Assembly: GCF_039541915.1 (NCBI RefSeq)
Contig: NZ_BAABHD010000022.1
Location: 396,181 to 460,180 of the forward strand
Length of the DNA stretch: 64,000 nt
Origin: Nibrella saemangeumensis
Lineage (GTDB): Bacteria > Bacteroidota > Bacteroidia > Cytophagales > Spirosomataceae
Direction of reading: 5' to 3'
Both the position numbers and the translations under genes were made by a program. This document shows, in pieces, positions 36,900 to 45,734 of the stretch (within the stretch, counting starts at the first letter, position 1; each line of letters begins with the position of its first letter). The notes under the pieces are model-generated. The model saw nothing but the letters and a program-made list of their open reading frames with translations, did no database searches and had not been told where the DNA came from.

Positions 36900-38078
36900 G
36901 TGAAGACTTTGGCAGGTAAGGCAGTGAATCTGAATCTTTCAACAACAATAGTATCCCTCCGGATCAGCCGGCTGGCGATTGCCAGCTTTTTCTTTATATC
37001 AGGCTTTGGTTTCTCCACATGGGCGTCGCGGATACCTTCGCAGCAGCAGTTGCTCGGGCTGAATGAAGCACAACTGGGAACCGTTCTGTTTGCGATGCCG
37101 CTGGGGCTTATTCTGACCCTGCCGGTAACGGGCATGCTCATTGGGCGCTACAATAGCCGCGCCGTGTTGCTGGCGGGCGCACTGGCGGTGAGTGGCATCC
37201 TGAGTGTTATGGGTTGGGTGAACCAGACCTGGCAACTGGCGTTTATGCTGTTTTGCTTCGGGGCCGCCCGGAACATGCTGAGTATTTCGGTCAATGCCCA
37301 GTCGGTGAGCTTGCAGGCCATGTACGACCGGTCTATTATCTCGTCGTTTCACGGCATATGGAGCGTATCGGGTTTTGCCGGCGCAGGCCTGGGTGCGCTG
37401 ATGGTGGCGCTCAATATCGCACCTTCTTACCATTTTCTGGGGGTTAGTCTGCTGCTGATGGCGGTGGCTATCCTGTTATTTCCCTACACCCTGCCCGAGC
37501 CACCGACCCGCGGAGCCGTCCGGTCGGGGTTTGTGCTGCCGGATAAAACGCTGGTGAAATTTGGGATGATGTCCTTTGCCGCAATGGCCTGCGAGGGAAC
37601 CCTGTACGACTGGGGTGCAGTTTATTTCCAGAAAGCAGTGCAGGCGCCCAAAGCTTATATAACAATGGGCCTTATCGTGTATATGATCGCGATGACAGTA
37701 GGCCGGTTCTCCGGCGACTGGCTGGTGAATCAGTTTAGCCAAAGGGTTATTTTAAGAGCCAGCGGGCTGCTGATGACCGCGGGATTATTGCTGGCGGCCG
37801 CCTGGCCGTCGCTGCTTCCGGCCAGTATTGGCTTTATCATGGTAGGCTTCGGCGGGTCCTGCGTTATTCCACTCGTGATGCGCATGGCTACCACGCAAGA
37901 CACGGGAGCCGCTACCGGCTCGGTGATCACGGCCGTTTCCACGGTCTCTTATTTCGGCTTTCTGATTGTGCCGCCCATCATCGGCTTCCTGGCCGAAGCC
38001 CTGAATCTGCGCTGGTCATTTGCCCTGATGAGCCTTTTCGGAGTAGTCATCATCTGGCTGGTGGGGCGGGTAAAGTAA
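36900..38078 (+). CDS. MFS transporter (12-helix family)
   Basis: A 392-residue integral membrane protein with about 12 hydrophobic segments, the first being LAIASFFFISGFGFSTWA. MFS-type loop motifs are visible (GMLIGRYNSRAVLLAG near helix 2-3 and DWLVNQFSQRVILRASG in the second half). The GTG at 36900 is the first possible start in frame, and the short N-terminus KTLAGKAVNLNLSTTIVSLR is acceptable. Family members move sugars, drugs or small metabolites; no residue here fixes the substrate. It lies divergent from a Tat-exported oxidoreductase and may import a related compound. A hairpin terminator follows. Confidence 0.88.
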   Translation: MKTLAGKAVNLNLSTTIVSLRISRLAIASFFFISGFGFSTWASRIPSQQQLLGLNEAQLGTVLFAMPLGLILTLPVTGMLIGRYNSRAVLLAGALAVSGILSVMGWVNQTWQLAFMLFCFGAARNMLSISVNAQSVSLQAMYDRSIISSFHGIWSVSGFAGAGLGALMVALNIAPSYHFLGVSLLLMAVAILLFPYTLPEPPTRGAVRSGFVLPDKTLVKFGMMSFAAMACEGTLYDWGAVYFQKAVQAPKAYITMGLIVYMIAMTVGRFSGDWLVNQFSQRVILRASGLLMTAGLLLAAAWPSLLPASIGFIMVGFGGSCVIPLVMRMATTQDTGAATGSVITAVSTVSYFGFLIVPPIIGFLAEALNLRWSFALMSLFGVVIIWLVGRVK

Positions 38079-38080
38079 GT

Positions 38081-38120
38081 GGATGCCTTTCTACAAGGCA
38101 TCCACCGGATTTCTTTTCTT
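38081..38120 (+). terminator. Terminator after the MFS transporter
   Basis: Arms ggatgcctt (38081-38089) and aaggcatcc (38095-38103) pair perfectly around tctac, followed by a T-rich stretch (ttcttttcttt), directly after the stop codon. Confidence 0.7.
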
Positions 38121-38175
38121 TGCACCAGAACCGATAGCGTCCTCGTGCAAGGGGTCAGCCATACATCAACCGTAT

Positions 38176-38466
38176 TTACGAATTGACCGGCTCCTCTGAG
38201 GTCTTTTCGATAGCCCCTAAACTTTTGGCCGCCCGCATTTTTTCAATGCAGTCGTGATCTTCAACCCGTACATTCAGTTGCCGGGCCAGCATGTTTGCGT
38301 CCTGGTAAGCTTTTAGATAGCTGTTGAAGCCCGAACTCCAGTTACCGGTTGTGGTGCCCCGGCCGCTGCGGGTTTGTTTGCCTTTGCCTTCGTTGCACTC
38401 CGGACAATCGCCGTGATGAATTTTTACGTGCCTGGCCTTATTATGGTGAAAATGATAAAATGCCAT
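38176..38466 (-). CDS. Small histidine/cysteine-rich protein, function unknown
   Basis: A 96-residue protein beginning MAFYHFHHNKARHVKIHHGD and continuing with a CPEC pair (Cys21, Cys24), a basic glycine/serine linker (TRSGRGTTTGNWSSG), and a C-terminal helical part with one more cysteine (Cys73). Histidines at positions 5, 7, 8, 13, 17 and 18 plus the cysteines suggest a metal-binding N-terminus, such as a small zinc site. There is no signal peptide. It stands alone between a terminator and a divergent protease gene. No family is recognised. Confidence 0.65.
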   Translation of the reverse strand: MAFYHFHHNKARHVKIHHGDCPECNEGKGKQTRSGRGTTTGNWSSGFNSYLKAYQDANMLARQLNVRVEDHDCIEKMRAAKSLGAIEKTSEEPVNS

Positions 38467-38648
38467 GTAGAGGATTTCTTTATTAGGTATAACAAAGGTA
38501 CAACCGAATCAGTTGCAGTACCTGCTTGACAATCTGCAAAAAGGCTGTATAGAAATAAAACGATTATCCGGCTTTACACGTTATAGTACAAAAATTAGCC
38601 TCAATCCTGTCGGGGGCATCGCCCATACCCGGTGCAACACTGCATTCT

Positions 38649-40268
38649 ATGTCCATAAAAAATTCGTTAGCCCGCTTATTTAGTCTTTATACGCTGGGCC
38701 TGCTCATCCCTGTTGCCGGGATGGGCCAAAGCTACCAATGGTTTCATTCAGATCCTAAAGGCGATACCGCGCTCGGCATTAGTACGGAACGTACGTATCA
38801 GGAACTTTTAAAAGATCGTAAGGCTACGCCTGTGATTGTGGCCGTGATTGATGGGGGGGTAGACACCACCCACGACGATCTGAAGCGCATTCTCTGGCGA
38901 AATCCTAAAGAAATTTCGGGCAATGGTCGCGACGATGACGGTAACGGATACGTCGATGATGTTTTCGGCTGGAATTTTATCGGTGGCAAAGATGGCCGTA
39001 ATGTGCGCTACGAGCAGGCCGAAGAAACCCGGTTATATGCTAAACTGAAACCGTTGTACGAGGGGAAAGAGCGCTCGGCGGTGCCGGCCGACAAACAAAA
39101 GGAATTTGATCAGTTTGTGAAAGCCCGGACCGATTACCGGAAGAAACTGGCCGAATATGCCGCCTATAAGCAACCCTATAATCAGCTCTACAGCCGGGTT
39201 AAAACCTCGGCGGAGGAACTGAAAAAAGCGTTGCAGGTAACTAAACTGGACACGACGCTGCTGCGCAACCCGAAGTCGGCTGATGCCAGGGTACAGCAAA
39301 ATGCCCTGTTTCTGTACAGCTTTCTGACAAGCGCTGATTATGCCGACACGGATGTGGCCATCGAGGATCTGTCCAAAGCGGTGGAGCAGATCAACTCGCG
39401 GGTTGATTATGCCTATAATCCGGATTATAACCCGCGCTCTATCGTGGGCGACGACCCCGAGAACTGGAAGGAAACCAAATACGGTAACAGCGACGTGATG
39501 GGACCAGATGCCGATCACGGTACCCACGTAGCCGGTATCATTGCCGCCGACCGGGAAAATAACCTGGGCATCAAGGGGGTGGCCAACCAGGTACGCATCA
39601 TGGCAATTCGGGCCGTACCCGACGGCGATGAGCGTGATAAGGATGTCGCCAACGCCATCCGGTATGCTGTTGATAACGGAGCGGCTATTATCAACATGAG
39701 CTTCGGCAAAGGCCACTCGCCCCAGCGGGAAGCCGTGGACCAGGCCATCAAATATGCCGAAACAAAAGGGGTACTGCTGGTACACGCGGCCGGCAACGAT
39801 CATCTTGATCTGGACGCCAAAGACCAGTACCCTTCGGTCGCGTACATGAACGGGCAGGAAATTCCCAATATGATTACCGTTGGTGCCACTGGTCGCGAGA
39901 AGGGCCGGACCATGGTTGCCGATTTCTCGAACTACGGCCGGCACAAGGTCGATGTGTTTGCACCGGGGGTGGATATTTTCTCGACGGTGCCCGGCAGCGA
40001 GTACCAGAACCACAGCGGAACCAGTATGGCTGCGCCGGTAGTGAGTGGCGTTGCCGCCGTGCTGAAGTCGTACTTCCCGCAGTTGAGTGCCGAAGCCATC
40101 AAAAAAATTATTGTCGACTCCGCCATCAAATATCCGGTTCAGGTAGCCAAACCCGGCTCCAAAGAGCCGGTCAGCTTTGCGGAACTGTCGAAAACCGGTG
40201 CGGTAGTGAACCTGTACGAGGCCGTTAAGTTAGCTATGGCACAGACGGCGAAGACCCCCAGACAATAG
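38649..40268 (+). CDS. Subtilisin-like S8 serine protease, secreted
   Basis: A 539-residue protease with an N-terminal signal peptide (ending near GMGQS, residue 28). The S8 catalytic triad is complete: Asp68 in VAVIDGGVDTTHDDL, His290 in DADHGTHVAGIIAA, and Ser459 in HSGTSMAAPVVSG. About 220 residues separate the catalytic Asp and His, far more than in subtilisin; this insert is lysine-, glutamate- and tyrosine-rich and probably helical, as in several Bacteroidota S8 enzymes. The oxyanion Asn is likely in LVHAAGNDHLDLD. It is expected in the periplasm or outside the cell and degrades proteins or processes surface proteins. A strong terminator follows. Confidence 0.94.
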   Translation: MSIKNSLARLFSLYTLGLLIPVAGMGQSYQWFHSDPKGDTALGISTERTYQELLKDRKATPVIVAVIDGGVDTTHDDLKRILWRNPKEISGNGRDDDGNGYVDDVFGWNFIGGKDGRNVRYEQAEETRLYAKLKPLYEGKERSAVPADKQKEFDQFVKARTDYRKKLAEYAAYKQPYNQLYSRVKTSAEELKKALQVTKLDTTLLRNPKSADARVQQNALFLYSFLTSADYADTDVAIEDLSKAVEQINSRVDYAYNPDYNPRSIVGDDPENWKETKYGNSDVMGPDADHGTHVAGIIAADRENNLGIKGVANQVRIMAIRAVPDGDERDKDVANAIRYAVDNGAAIINMSFGKGHSPQREAVDQAIKYAETKGVLLVHAAGNDHLDLDAKDQYPSVAYMNGQEIPNMITVGATGREKGRTMVADFSNYGRHKVDVFAPGVDIFSTVPGSEYQNHSGTSMAAPVVSGVAAVLKSYFPQLSAEAIKKIIVDSAIKYPVQVAKPGSKEPVSFAELSKTGAVVNLYEAVKLAMAQTAKTPRQ

Positions 40269-40589
40269 TTTTCGTTATCCCGACGATGGAGGGGTCTTCT
40301 CTCGCAGGAGAAAATGTGAGCCTCACCCGAAGATCTCTCATTCTTCGGGACGACAAAAACAGCAAAAAGCCGCAGAGGTTACCTCTGCGGCTTTTTGCTG
40401 ATAAAGAGTATCAGGCGAACATCAGTTCATGTGCCGTTTCTGACAGTTCAGGTAGTATTTTGATGGATTGATACAGCAGGTGAGTGGATTCGCGAGGGCA
40501 AAAGGCCAATTTTGATGCACAAAGCCGATGGCCGGCAGCCCAGCAGCCGGGCGTTTAGCGCCTAACCGAACACAAATCCACACTACACC
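40269..40589. other. Intergenic stretch, 321 bases
   Basis: Holds the perfect terminator at 40361-40399. The remaining bases before the next lipoprotein gene presumably contain its promoter, but no good match to the Bacteroidota consensus is visible. No coding frame is convincing. Confidence 0.6.
40361..40399 (+). terminator. Strong hairpin terminator after the S8 protease
   Basis: Arms of 19 bases (40361-40379 and 40381-40399) are exact reverse complements around one central T, with an A-run at the left and a T-run at the right end (agcaaaaagccgcagag / ctctgcggctttttgct). It can act in both directions. Confidence 0.85.
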
Positions 40590-41861
40590 ATGAAAAAAGT
40601 GAATCAGTACCTGCTGATGGCCTGGATAGGACTGGCCAGCCTCACCGCCTGCAAACACGCAGAGACCGAAATTAAGCCGGGCACTACAACAGAACTACCC
40701 AGTGCCTACACCGAAGTGGGTCAACCCAAAGGCGCAGTCGTCAGCAAAACCATCGGGCCGAATGGCGGTACCATCGCCACCACCGACGGACGGGTACAAC
40801 TGGTACTGCCCGCCGGAGCGCTCGATAAAGAAACAACCATCTCCATCCAGCCCATCACCAGCCATACGCCCAACGGTCTGAATCTGGCTTACCGGTTCTC
40901 TCCGGACGGAACGCAGTTTAAGAAACCCGCCACACTTACGTTTCAGTATAACGCAGCGGGCGTGACCATCAACGACCCGGATGCCTTTGGGGTCGCTTAT
41001 CAGCGGTCAAACCGCGCGTGGTATGCGGTAGATGGCGTGCGGGTCGACACGGAGAAGCGGCAGATTACCGCGCCAATGAAGCACTTCAGCGACTGGAGTC
41101 CGTTTGAAGAAGCCCAGCTGGATTCGCTCACGATTGACAACGGAGCCCGAAACTTTGATGGGTTAGTCGATTACGGTGAAAGTATAAACCTATATGTGCG
41201 CCAGATGCGACGGGGGACAACGGATGAATCGGGCGAAGCCATGCTGGAACTGGATAACAGCCGTCAGCAGCAGTGGAAGCTGGCCGGCGACGGCAAACTG
41301 GAATCCAACGGCTGGATGGCTACCTACACGGCACCCAAAACAGAGCCGAAACGAAACCCGGTTACCGTATCCGTACAGGTGAACTTCGTGGGTAAAAACA
41401 AAAATGTGACCCTGGCCAGAGACATTTATGTCGGAGCCGGTTACCTGAAAGTCACTTTTAAAGGACAGACACGCGTATATACCGGTCTTACCCTGAACGA
41501 CGATACGACCCCCTGGCAAATCTCGGGTGGAGAAACGGAGGATGACTACGTGTATATTCATCTGAATACCCATCAGCCCGGCGAATATTCGTTCGGCGAG
41601 TGGGGGAGCCGCAAAGCCAGCGATAGCTTTATTAAATATCAGTATGGCGATAAAATCTATGCATCCGACAAAGGCTGGTGTATGAGCAAGGGCAACTATG
41701 CTTTCCCGGCTAAAGGGAAGGTTACCCTGACAGAATACGTGAGAGGCAAAGTAGCACGAGGAACATTTGAAGGCAATCTGGTCGATATGGACGTAGAAGA
41801 TTGTATCAACAGTGGCCCCGGTATTAGCGGGGAGTTTTTTGTCAGGGGTACAAAAAAGTAA
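40590..41861 (+). CDS. Lipoprotein with ZU5-like domain
   Basis: A 423-residue lipoprotein (AWIGLASLTACKHAE, lipobox LTAC). After a short linker it has a ZU5-like beta domain (about residues 50-140: TIGPNGGTIATTDGRVQLV, LPAGALDKETTISIQPI), a common module of surface lipoproteins in this phylum that probably mediates protein contacts. The remaining 280 residues contain beta-rich segments (MKHFSDWSPFEE, GTTDESGEAMLELDNS) with no domain I can name. The likely location is the outer membrane, facing the periplasm or the outside. It stands alone between two terminators. Confidence 0.78.
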   Translation: MKKVNQYLLMAWIGLASLTACKHAETEIKPGTTTELPSAYTEVGQPKGAVVSKTIGPNGGTIATTDGRVQLVLPAGALDKETTISIQPITSHTPNGLNLAYRFSPDGTQFKKPATLTFQYNAAGVTINDPDAFGVAYQRSNRAWYAVDGVRVDTEKRQITAPMKHFSDWSPFEEAQLDSLTIDNGARNFDGLVDYGESINLYVRQMRRGTTDESGEAMLELDNSRQQQWKLAGDGKLESNGWMATYTAPKTEPKRNPVTVSVQVNFVGKNKNVTLARDIYVGAGYLKVTFKGQTRVYTGLTLNDDTTPWQISGGETEDDYVYIHLNTHQPGEYSFGEWGSRKASDSFIKYQYGDKIYASDKGWCMSKGNYAFPAKGKVTLTEYVRGKVARGTFEGNLVDMDVEDCINSGPGISGEFFVRGTKK

Positions 41862-41881
41862 TCAGTATTGCATTTCGATAT

Positions 41882-41930
41882 AACGTGTTCTGCTAGGCAG
41901 CTTTTGGCACCCAGCAGAACACGTTTCTTT
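41882..41930. terminator. Hairpin terminator between convergent genes
   Basis: Arms aacgtgttctgct (41882-41894) and agcagaacacgtt (41913-41925) pair perfectly and are followed by tcttt. It serves the lipoprotein gene and, in reverse, thioredoxin, whose stop is at 41935. Confidence 0.75.
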
Positions 41931-41934
41931 AGAC

Positions 41935-42264
41935 TTAAACTGCCAGCGCCGATTGCAGTTTTTGCTCTAGCACGGCTTTCGGAACAGCCCCAACAACTTT
42001 GTCGATCAATTGCCCGTTTTTGAAGAACAGCAGCGTAGGCGCACTGCGAATTTTGTATAGGGAAGGTGTGTGGGCATTCTGGTCAATATCCATCTTGGCA
42101 ACAACTGCCTGATCGGCGTATTCATGAGCCAATTGGTCCACCAGAGGGCTGACCAACCGGCAGGGGCCGCACCACTCCGCTGAGAAATCGACCAGTACAG
42201 GCTTATCGGAGTTGATAAGATTAGTAAAATTAGCATCGGTTGCTTCAATTGTTTTTGAGATCAT
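41935..42264 (-). CDS. trxA: Thioredoxin
   Basis: A 109-residue cytoplasmic thioredoxin with the redox site WCGPC (Cys32 and Cys35) in LVDFSAEWCGPCRLV. The cis-proline loop is SAPTLLFFKNGQ and a typical final helix follows (GAVPKAVLEQKL). It reduces protein disulfides using thioredoxin reductase. The gene follows an ECF sigma gene after a 24-base gap on the same strand and may be co-transcribed with it, which suggests a link to a redox or stress response (inference). Confidence 0.95.
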   Translation of the reverse strand: MISKTIEATDANFTNLINSDKPVLVDFSAEWCGPCRLVSPLVDQLAHEYADQAVVAKMDIDQNAHTPSLYKIRSAPTLLFFKNGQLIDKVVGAVPKAVLEQKLQSALAV

Positions 42265-42288
42265 GATGATGGTTGTTTTCGTGTGTAA

Positions 42289-42843
42289 TTAATCATTATC
42301 CTGTTCGGCCACCCGTTTCAGTTGCTGAATACACTTATACTTTTGGTTGTTGGCCGTGTGCCGGTTTTTCCAGCCCATGGTGAGCATCAGCGTATCCATT
42401 GGCTCCTGCGAGAAGTAAACCGAGTGCAACACCCGCTGACAGTTACCCGTGATCTTCGCCAGCCAGGTATGAACCTGCTCTTCCGGTGCTTCCCTGACCA
42501 ATGATTCCGGCAGCGCTGCCGGATCCTGTAAACTGGCAAGGAAGGTTTCATCACTGGTCGAAATTAGCTTATTGTCGCGTAGTCGCTTGAGCCAGCCGTT
42601 GCGGGCAATGGCGTACAAATAGGTTTTCAGCGAGGCCGTAAGCTGAAAATCCGGTTGTGTGATTTTCTCCAGCAGCACAAGGATTGTCTCCTGAAATAGG
42701 TCTTCCGCATCCCTGTCATTGCCTTTATTCTGTTTGACCAGATGAGTAATGGAAGGGAAATATACCCGGTACAATGCCTCATAGGCGGAACTGTCGCCGG
42801 TTCTGAGCTGCTCCAGAAAAGTATGTTCACGGGGTGTAGCCAT
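42289..42843 (-). CDS. ECF-type RNA polymerase sigma factor
   Basis: A 184-residue sigma factor. Region 2 has RDAEDLFQETILVLLEKI and SLKTYLYAIARNGWLKRL. The C-terminal part has CQRVLHSVYFSQEPMDTLM followed by a helix-turn-helix (MGWKNRHTANNQKYKCIQQL) fitting region 4, although it departs from the usual LxxREREV pattern. No FecR-type anti-sigma gene is adjacent, so control may be by other means. It lies upstream of thioredoxin on the same strand and divergent from the cytochrome b/molybdoenzyme pair, either of which may be a target (inference). Confidence 0.85.
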   Translation of the reverse strand: MATPREHTFLEQLRTGDSSAYEALYRVYFPSITHLVKQNKGNDRDAEDLFQETILVLLEKITQPDFQLTASLKTYLYAIARNGWLKRLRDNKLISTSDETFLASLQDPAALPESLVREAPEEQVHTWLAKITGNCQRVLHSVYFSQEPMDTLMLTMGWKNRHTANNQKYKCIQQLKRVAEQDND

Positions 42844-42992
42844 AGGTCTTTCCGAATTGGTAACAGTTAATACCCCACCAAGCCAAAAATCACCCGGATG
42901 ATTCCTTTTTATTTTTAGAGTTAGTAAGCGGTAGCGGGTAAATCCAAAATCCGGTTTTGTCGGTATATTGTACAGGCAACTTATTGATCCCC

Positions 42993-43655
42993 ATGAAACG
43001 AATTGTTGAAAACAAGCATCCGCTGGCGGTCCGGTGGTTCCATTGGGTGAACTTCCCGCTGCTGGCCGTCATGATCTGGAGCGGCCTGCTGATCTATTGG
43101 GCCTATCATCCCTACAAAGTACAAATCGGCGATGCGGTGCTGCTCAACTTTTTTCCGGACTGGTTCTTCCAGTCGCTCAACCTCCGGCGACGGCTGGCGG
43201 AGGGGATGGCCTGGCATTTTGTCTTTATGTGGTTGTTTGCGATCAATGGCGTGCTGTATGTAGGGTATACCCTGTTTTCGGGTGAGTGGCGGTACCTGGT
43301 ACCCAACCGGCACTCGTTTCGCGAAGCCTGGCTGGTGCTGCTGCACGACCTGGGTATTCGCCGGCAGGCTCCGGAAGCGGTGAAGTACAATGCCGCGCAG
43401 AAGGTTGCGTACTCCGCCGTTATTCTGATGGGCTTAGGGTCATTGCTGACGGGACTAGCCATCTATAAGCCGACCCAGCAGGCCTGGCTGACGACTCTGC
43501 TCGGCGGCTTCGAAAGCGCCCGGTTGATTCATTTCGCGCTGACAATTGGCTACGTGTTGTTTTTTATCATTCATCTGGTGCAGGTAATCCGGGCCGGCTG
43601 GAGCAACTTCCGGAGCATGGTGGCCGGGTTTGATGTCGTTAACTATGGAAAATAA
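42993..43655 (+). CDS. Cytochrome b561-type membrane protein
   Basis: A 220-residue integral membrane protein of the cytochrome b family with about four to five helices. Likely haem-ligand histidines are in HPLAVRWFHWVNFPLLAVMI, MAWHFVFMWLF, ARLIHFALTIG and FFIIHLVQVI. The start at 42993 (MKRIVENKHPLAVRW) fits the family; an ATG 36 bases upstream adds nothing recognisable. Its 3' end overlaps the start of the molybdopterin oxidoreductase gene by 11 bases, so the two are translationally linked. It probably passes electrons from the quinone pool to that enzyme, as YedZ/MsrQ-type proteins do. Confidence 0.88.
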   Translation: MKRIVENKHPLAVRWFHWVNFPLLAVMIWSGLLIYWAYHPYKVQIGDAVLLNFFPDWFFQSLNLRRRLAEGMAWHFVFMWLFAINGVLYVGYTLFSGEWRYLVPNRHSFREAWLVLLHDLGIRRQAPEAVKYNAAQKVAYSAVILMGLGSLLTGLAIYKPTQQAWLTTLLGGFESARLIHFALTIGYVLFFIIHLVQVIRAGWSNFRSMVAGFDVVNYGK

Positions 43656-44466
43656 GCCAAACCAGCCCGCCGAAAAGTCGCAACGCGACGAGTTGTCGAC
43701 TGACCAGCAGATTCGCCGGCGAACGATTAAAGCCTTTGCTCTCTTCGGCCTGGCCAGTCTGGTGCCCTACGGTGTCTGGAAGTGGATCGGCTCACGGCCG
43801 AAAGTCAACGGCCTACCGGATGTGTTCCGGCGGGTGCTGGATGCCAATGAGCAGGTAAACAATGCCTTTTTTAGCCACCGGAAGCTGGCACCCACATTCC
43901 CGGTAGAGCGGGCCGCCCGGCAGGTGCGCGTTAACGGCCGGATCGGTCTACAGCCAGGTGCCAATCCAGCCGACTGGCAGTTACGGGTAGAGCAGCCGGC
44001 CCTGAACGCTCCGCCCCGGCAACTCACCCTGTCGCTCGACGATATCAAAGCCTTGCCAAAGCACGATCTGGTGTTCAACTTCAAGTGCGTCGAAGGCTGG
44101 AGTCAGATTCAGCACTGGTCCGGTGCCCGTTTCGCTGATTTTGTGGCCGAATACAAACTGGGCACTCGTAACGGAGAAACTAAGCCGGTAAGCGAAGACT
44201 GGTTTCGGTACGTGGGGCTGGAGACACCCGACGGCAAGTATTATGTGGGCCTGGATATGGAGAGCGCTCTGCATCCGCAGACGCTACTTGCCTACGAAAT
44301 GAACGGTGAGCCGCTGACCGGGCTGCACGGCTCTCCCCTGCGGCTGATGATACCCGTCAAATACGGTGTGAAAAGTTTGAAGTGCATCGGACGCATTGTC
44401 TTCTCCGACGAACGCCCCCGCGACTTCTGGCACCGGCAGGGTTACGATTATAATCTGGCTTTGTAA
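43645..44466 (+). CDS. Molybdopterin-dependent oxidoreductase (sulfite oxidase / MsrP-like)
   Basis: A 273-residue protein of the sulfite-oxidase fold. The molybdenum ligand is probably Cys148 in LVFNFKCVEGWSQIQHWSGA, matching the family pattern, and the C-terminal motif HGSPLRLMIPVKYGVKSLK is typical. The N-terminus holds a twin-arginine-like segment (RRRTIKAFALFGLASLVPYG) that should send it to the periplasm or anchor it in the membrane. The start at 43645 gives a short acidic lead and overlaps the cytochrome b gene. By analogy with MsrPQ it may reduce methionine sulfoxide or another small oxidised molecule in the envelope; the substrate is inferred, not shown. Confidence 0.88.
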   Translation: MENKPNQPAEKSQRDELSTDQQIRRRTIKAFALFGLASLVPYGVWKWIGSRPKVNGLPDVFRRVLDANEQVNNAFFSHRKLAPTFPVERAARQVRVNGRIGLQPGANPADWQLRVEQPALNAPPRQLTLSLDDIKALPKHDLVFNFKCVEGWSQIQHWSGARFADFVAEYKLGTRNGETKPVSEDWFRYVGLETPDGKYYVGLDMESALHPQTLLAYEMNGEPLTGLHGSPLRLMIPVKYGVKSLKCIGRIVFSDERPRDFWHRQGYDYNLAL

Positions 44467-44547
44467 GCTCGTTTGCAACTGTTTGTCCACGTTTGTAACG
44501 TGAGTTCTTTATTTCCAGGCTCGTCCGCGGCACAGTCGTGGACGAGC
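44467..44547. repeat. Decayed copy of the TTTGTAA inverted-repeat element
   Basis: Contains a cacgtttgtaacgtg module (44488-44502) and, at 44519-44547, gctcgtccgcgg and tcgtggacgagc facing each other. Both match parts of the 121-bp elements at 50951 and 55538, but the long perfect arms are lost. It lies just past the molybdoenzyme stop, between convergent genes. Confidence 0.6.
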
Positions 44548-44565
44548 AAGCTAGCTGTCTCAATT

Positions 44566-45324
44566 TCAAATCCCATTCATCGAAGTCAGTACAATGGGTT
44601 TGCCATCGGTCACGATCAGCGTATGTTCGTGCTGGGCGACAAAGCCGCCTTTGTTACCGACCAGTGTCCAACCGTCGCTCTGGGTATCGGCTTGGGTGGA
44701 GAGAGTTGAGATAAACGTCTCAACGGCGACAACGGAGTTTTTCCGGAAGCGGGTCTGGTTAAACCGGTCGTAGTAGTTGGCAATTTCGTGGGGTGCTTCG
44801 TGCAGGCTCCGGCCGATGCCATGACCGGTCAGGTTCCGAATAACTTTATAGCCGGATTTTTTAGCTTCAGTTTCAATGAGTCGTCCCAGGTCGGCAATGC
44901 GCAGGCCGCCTTTGATGTGGTTGATAGCCCGCTGCAGGATGCGTTTGGACGCGTCTACCAGGGGCTGGTGCTGATGTATGTCCTGACCTAGTACAAATGA
45001 ACCGCCGTTGTCGGACCAGAATCCGTTCAGTTCTGCTGATACATCAATATTGACTAGATCGCCTTCCTGCAGTACGCTCCGGTCGGACGGTACGCCGTGG
45101 GCAACCTCATGGTTGACGCTGATGCAGGTCCATCCCGGAAAGCGGTAGGTCATTTTGGGAGCTGACTTAGCGCCCAGACTCGTGAGGATTTTCCCGCCGA
45201 AATTATCGAGTTGCCGGGTTGTCATACCCGGCCGGGCGTACTCCCTCATTTCCTTTAGTGTGGTCGCTACAACTTCACTGACGTGCTGCATACCGATTAA
45301 TTCGGACTCTTTGGTGATGGACAT
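44566..45324 (-). CDS. map: Methionine aminopeptidase, type I
   Basis: A 252-residue metalloenzyme that removes the initiator methionine from new proteins. All five metal ligands are present: Asp94 (VNIDVSAEL), Asp105 (FWSDNGGSF), His168 (LTGHGIGRSLHE), Glu202 (VVAVETFIST) and Glu233 (VAQHEHTLIV). The substrate histidine is in NHEVAHGVPS. Length and motifs fit the bacterial type I family. It is monocistronic, outside the usual secY/infA context. A good Bacteroidota promoter match lies upstream. Confidence 0.96.
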   Translation of the reverse strand: MSITKESELIGMQHVSEVVATTLKEMREYARPGMTTRQLDNFGGKILTSLGAKSAPKMTYRFPGWTCISVNHEVAHGVPSDRSVLQEGDLVNIDVSAELNGFWSDNGGSFVLGQDIHQHQPLVDASKRILQRAINHIKGGLRIADLGRLIETEAKKSGYKVIRNLTGHGIGRSLHEAPHEIANYYDRFNQTRFRKNSVVAVETFISTLSTQADTQSDGWTLVGNKGGFVAQHEHTLIVTDGKPIVLTSMNGI

Positions 45325-45340
45325 ACTGGTAAGTGTTTAA

Positions 45341-45373
45341 CAAAAATAAAAAGTCGGCAATCACAGACCGAAA
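45341..45373 (-). promoter_or_regulatory. Bacteroidota-type promoter for map
   Basis: On the minus strand TTTC (45373-45370), 21 bases, then TATTTTTG (45348-45341), an exact match to the -7 consensus TAnnTTTG with a near match to the -33 box. The gene starts at 45324, giving a short leader of roughly 10-12 bases. Confidence 0.55.
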
Positions 45374-45668
45374 AGATCCTAATAAAATCTAGTCTCTGAT
45401 TTATGGACGGGATTTCGGCAGCTAAAGCCACAATTATATTCAAACTTTAAAAATTACAATAAATGTGTCTGATTATTAATATAAAACAAAAGAAGAGTAT
45501 AAAATTCTCAATTATTGAAGTTGGTCTGTAAATTGGTGAATTGAGAGAAGCGATAGAATGGTTACTGACCATTCGAGTACTAAAGCAGAAGAGTTGGAGT
45601 GATCCTAATTTAGATGCCAACCCATGCTTGGGCGACTAGAAGTGCAACATCATTACATCCTGTGGTAT

Positions 45669-45725
45669 CACGTCCTAAAAAGAAGAAGCCCATCAAATTG
45701 ATGGGCTTCTTCTTTTTAGGACGTG
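45669..45725 (-). terminator. Long perfect hairpin terminator (28-bp arms)
   Basis: The arms 45669-45696 and 45698-45725 are exact reverse complements around a single A. The minus-strand reading contains gggcttcttctttttagg. It lies 10 bases beyond the stop of the secreted protein at 45735-46973. Confidence 0.85.
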
Positions 45726-45734
45726 ACTTATTTT

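Larger units (their letters stand above)
45325..45734. other. AT-rich intergenic stretch, 410 bases
   Basis: Contains the map promoter at its left end, a small perfect hairpin (gaatggt / accattc, 45556-45574) and the strong terminator at 45669-45725. No credible coding frame is visible. The base composition is clearly more AT-rich than the genes to the left. Confidence 0.6.

Noticed and set aside
39033..40013. A 326-codon minus-strand frame opposite the S8 protease
   Set aside because: The plus-strand gene has a full catalytic triad; the reverse frame has no recognisable motif.
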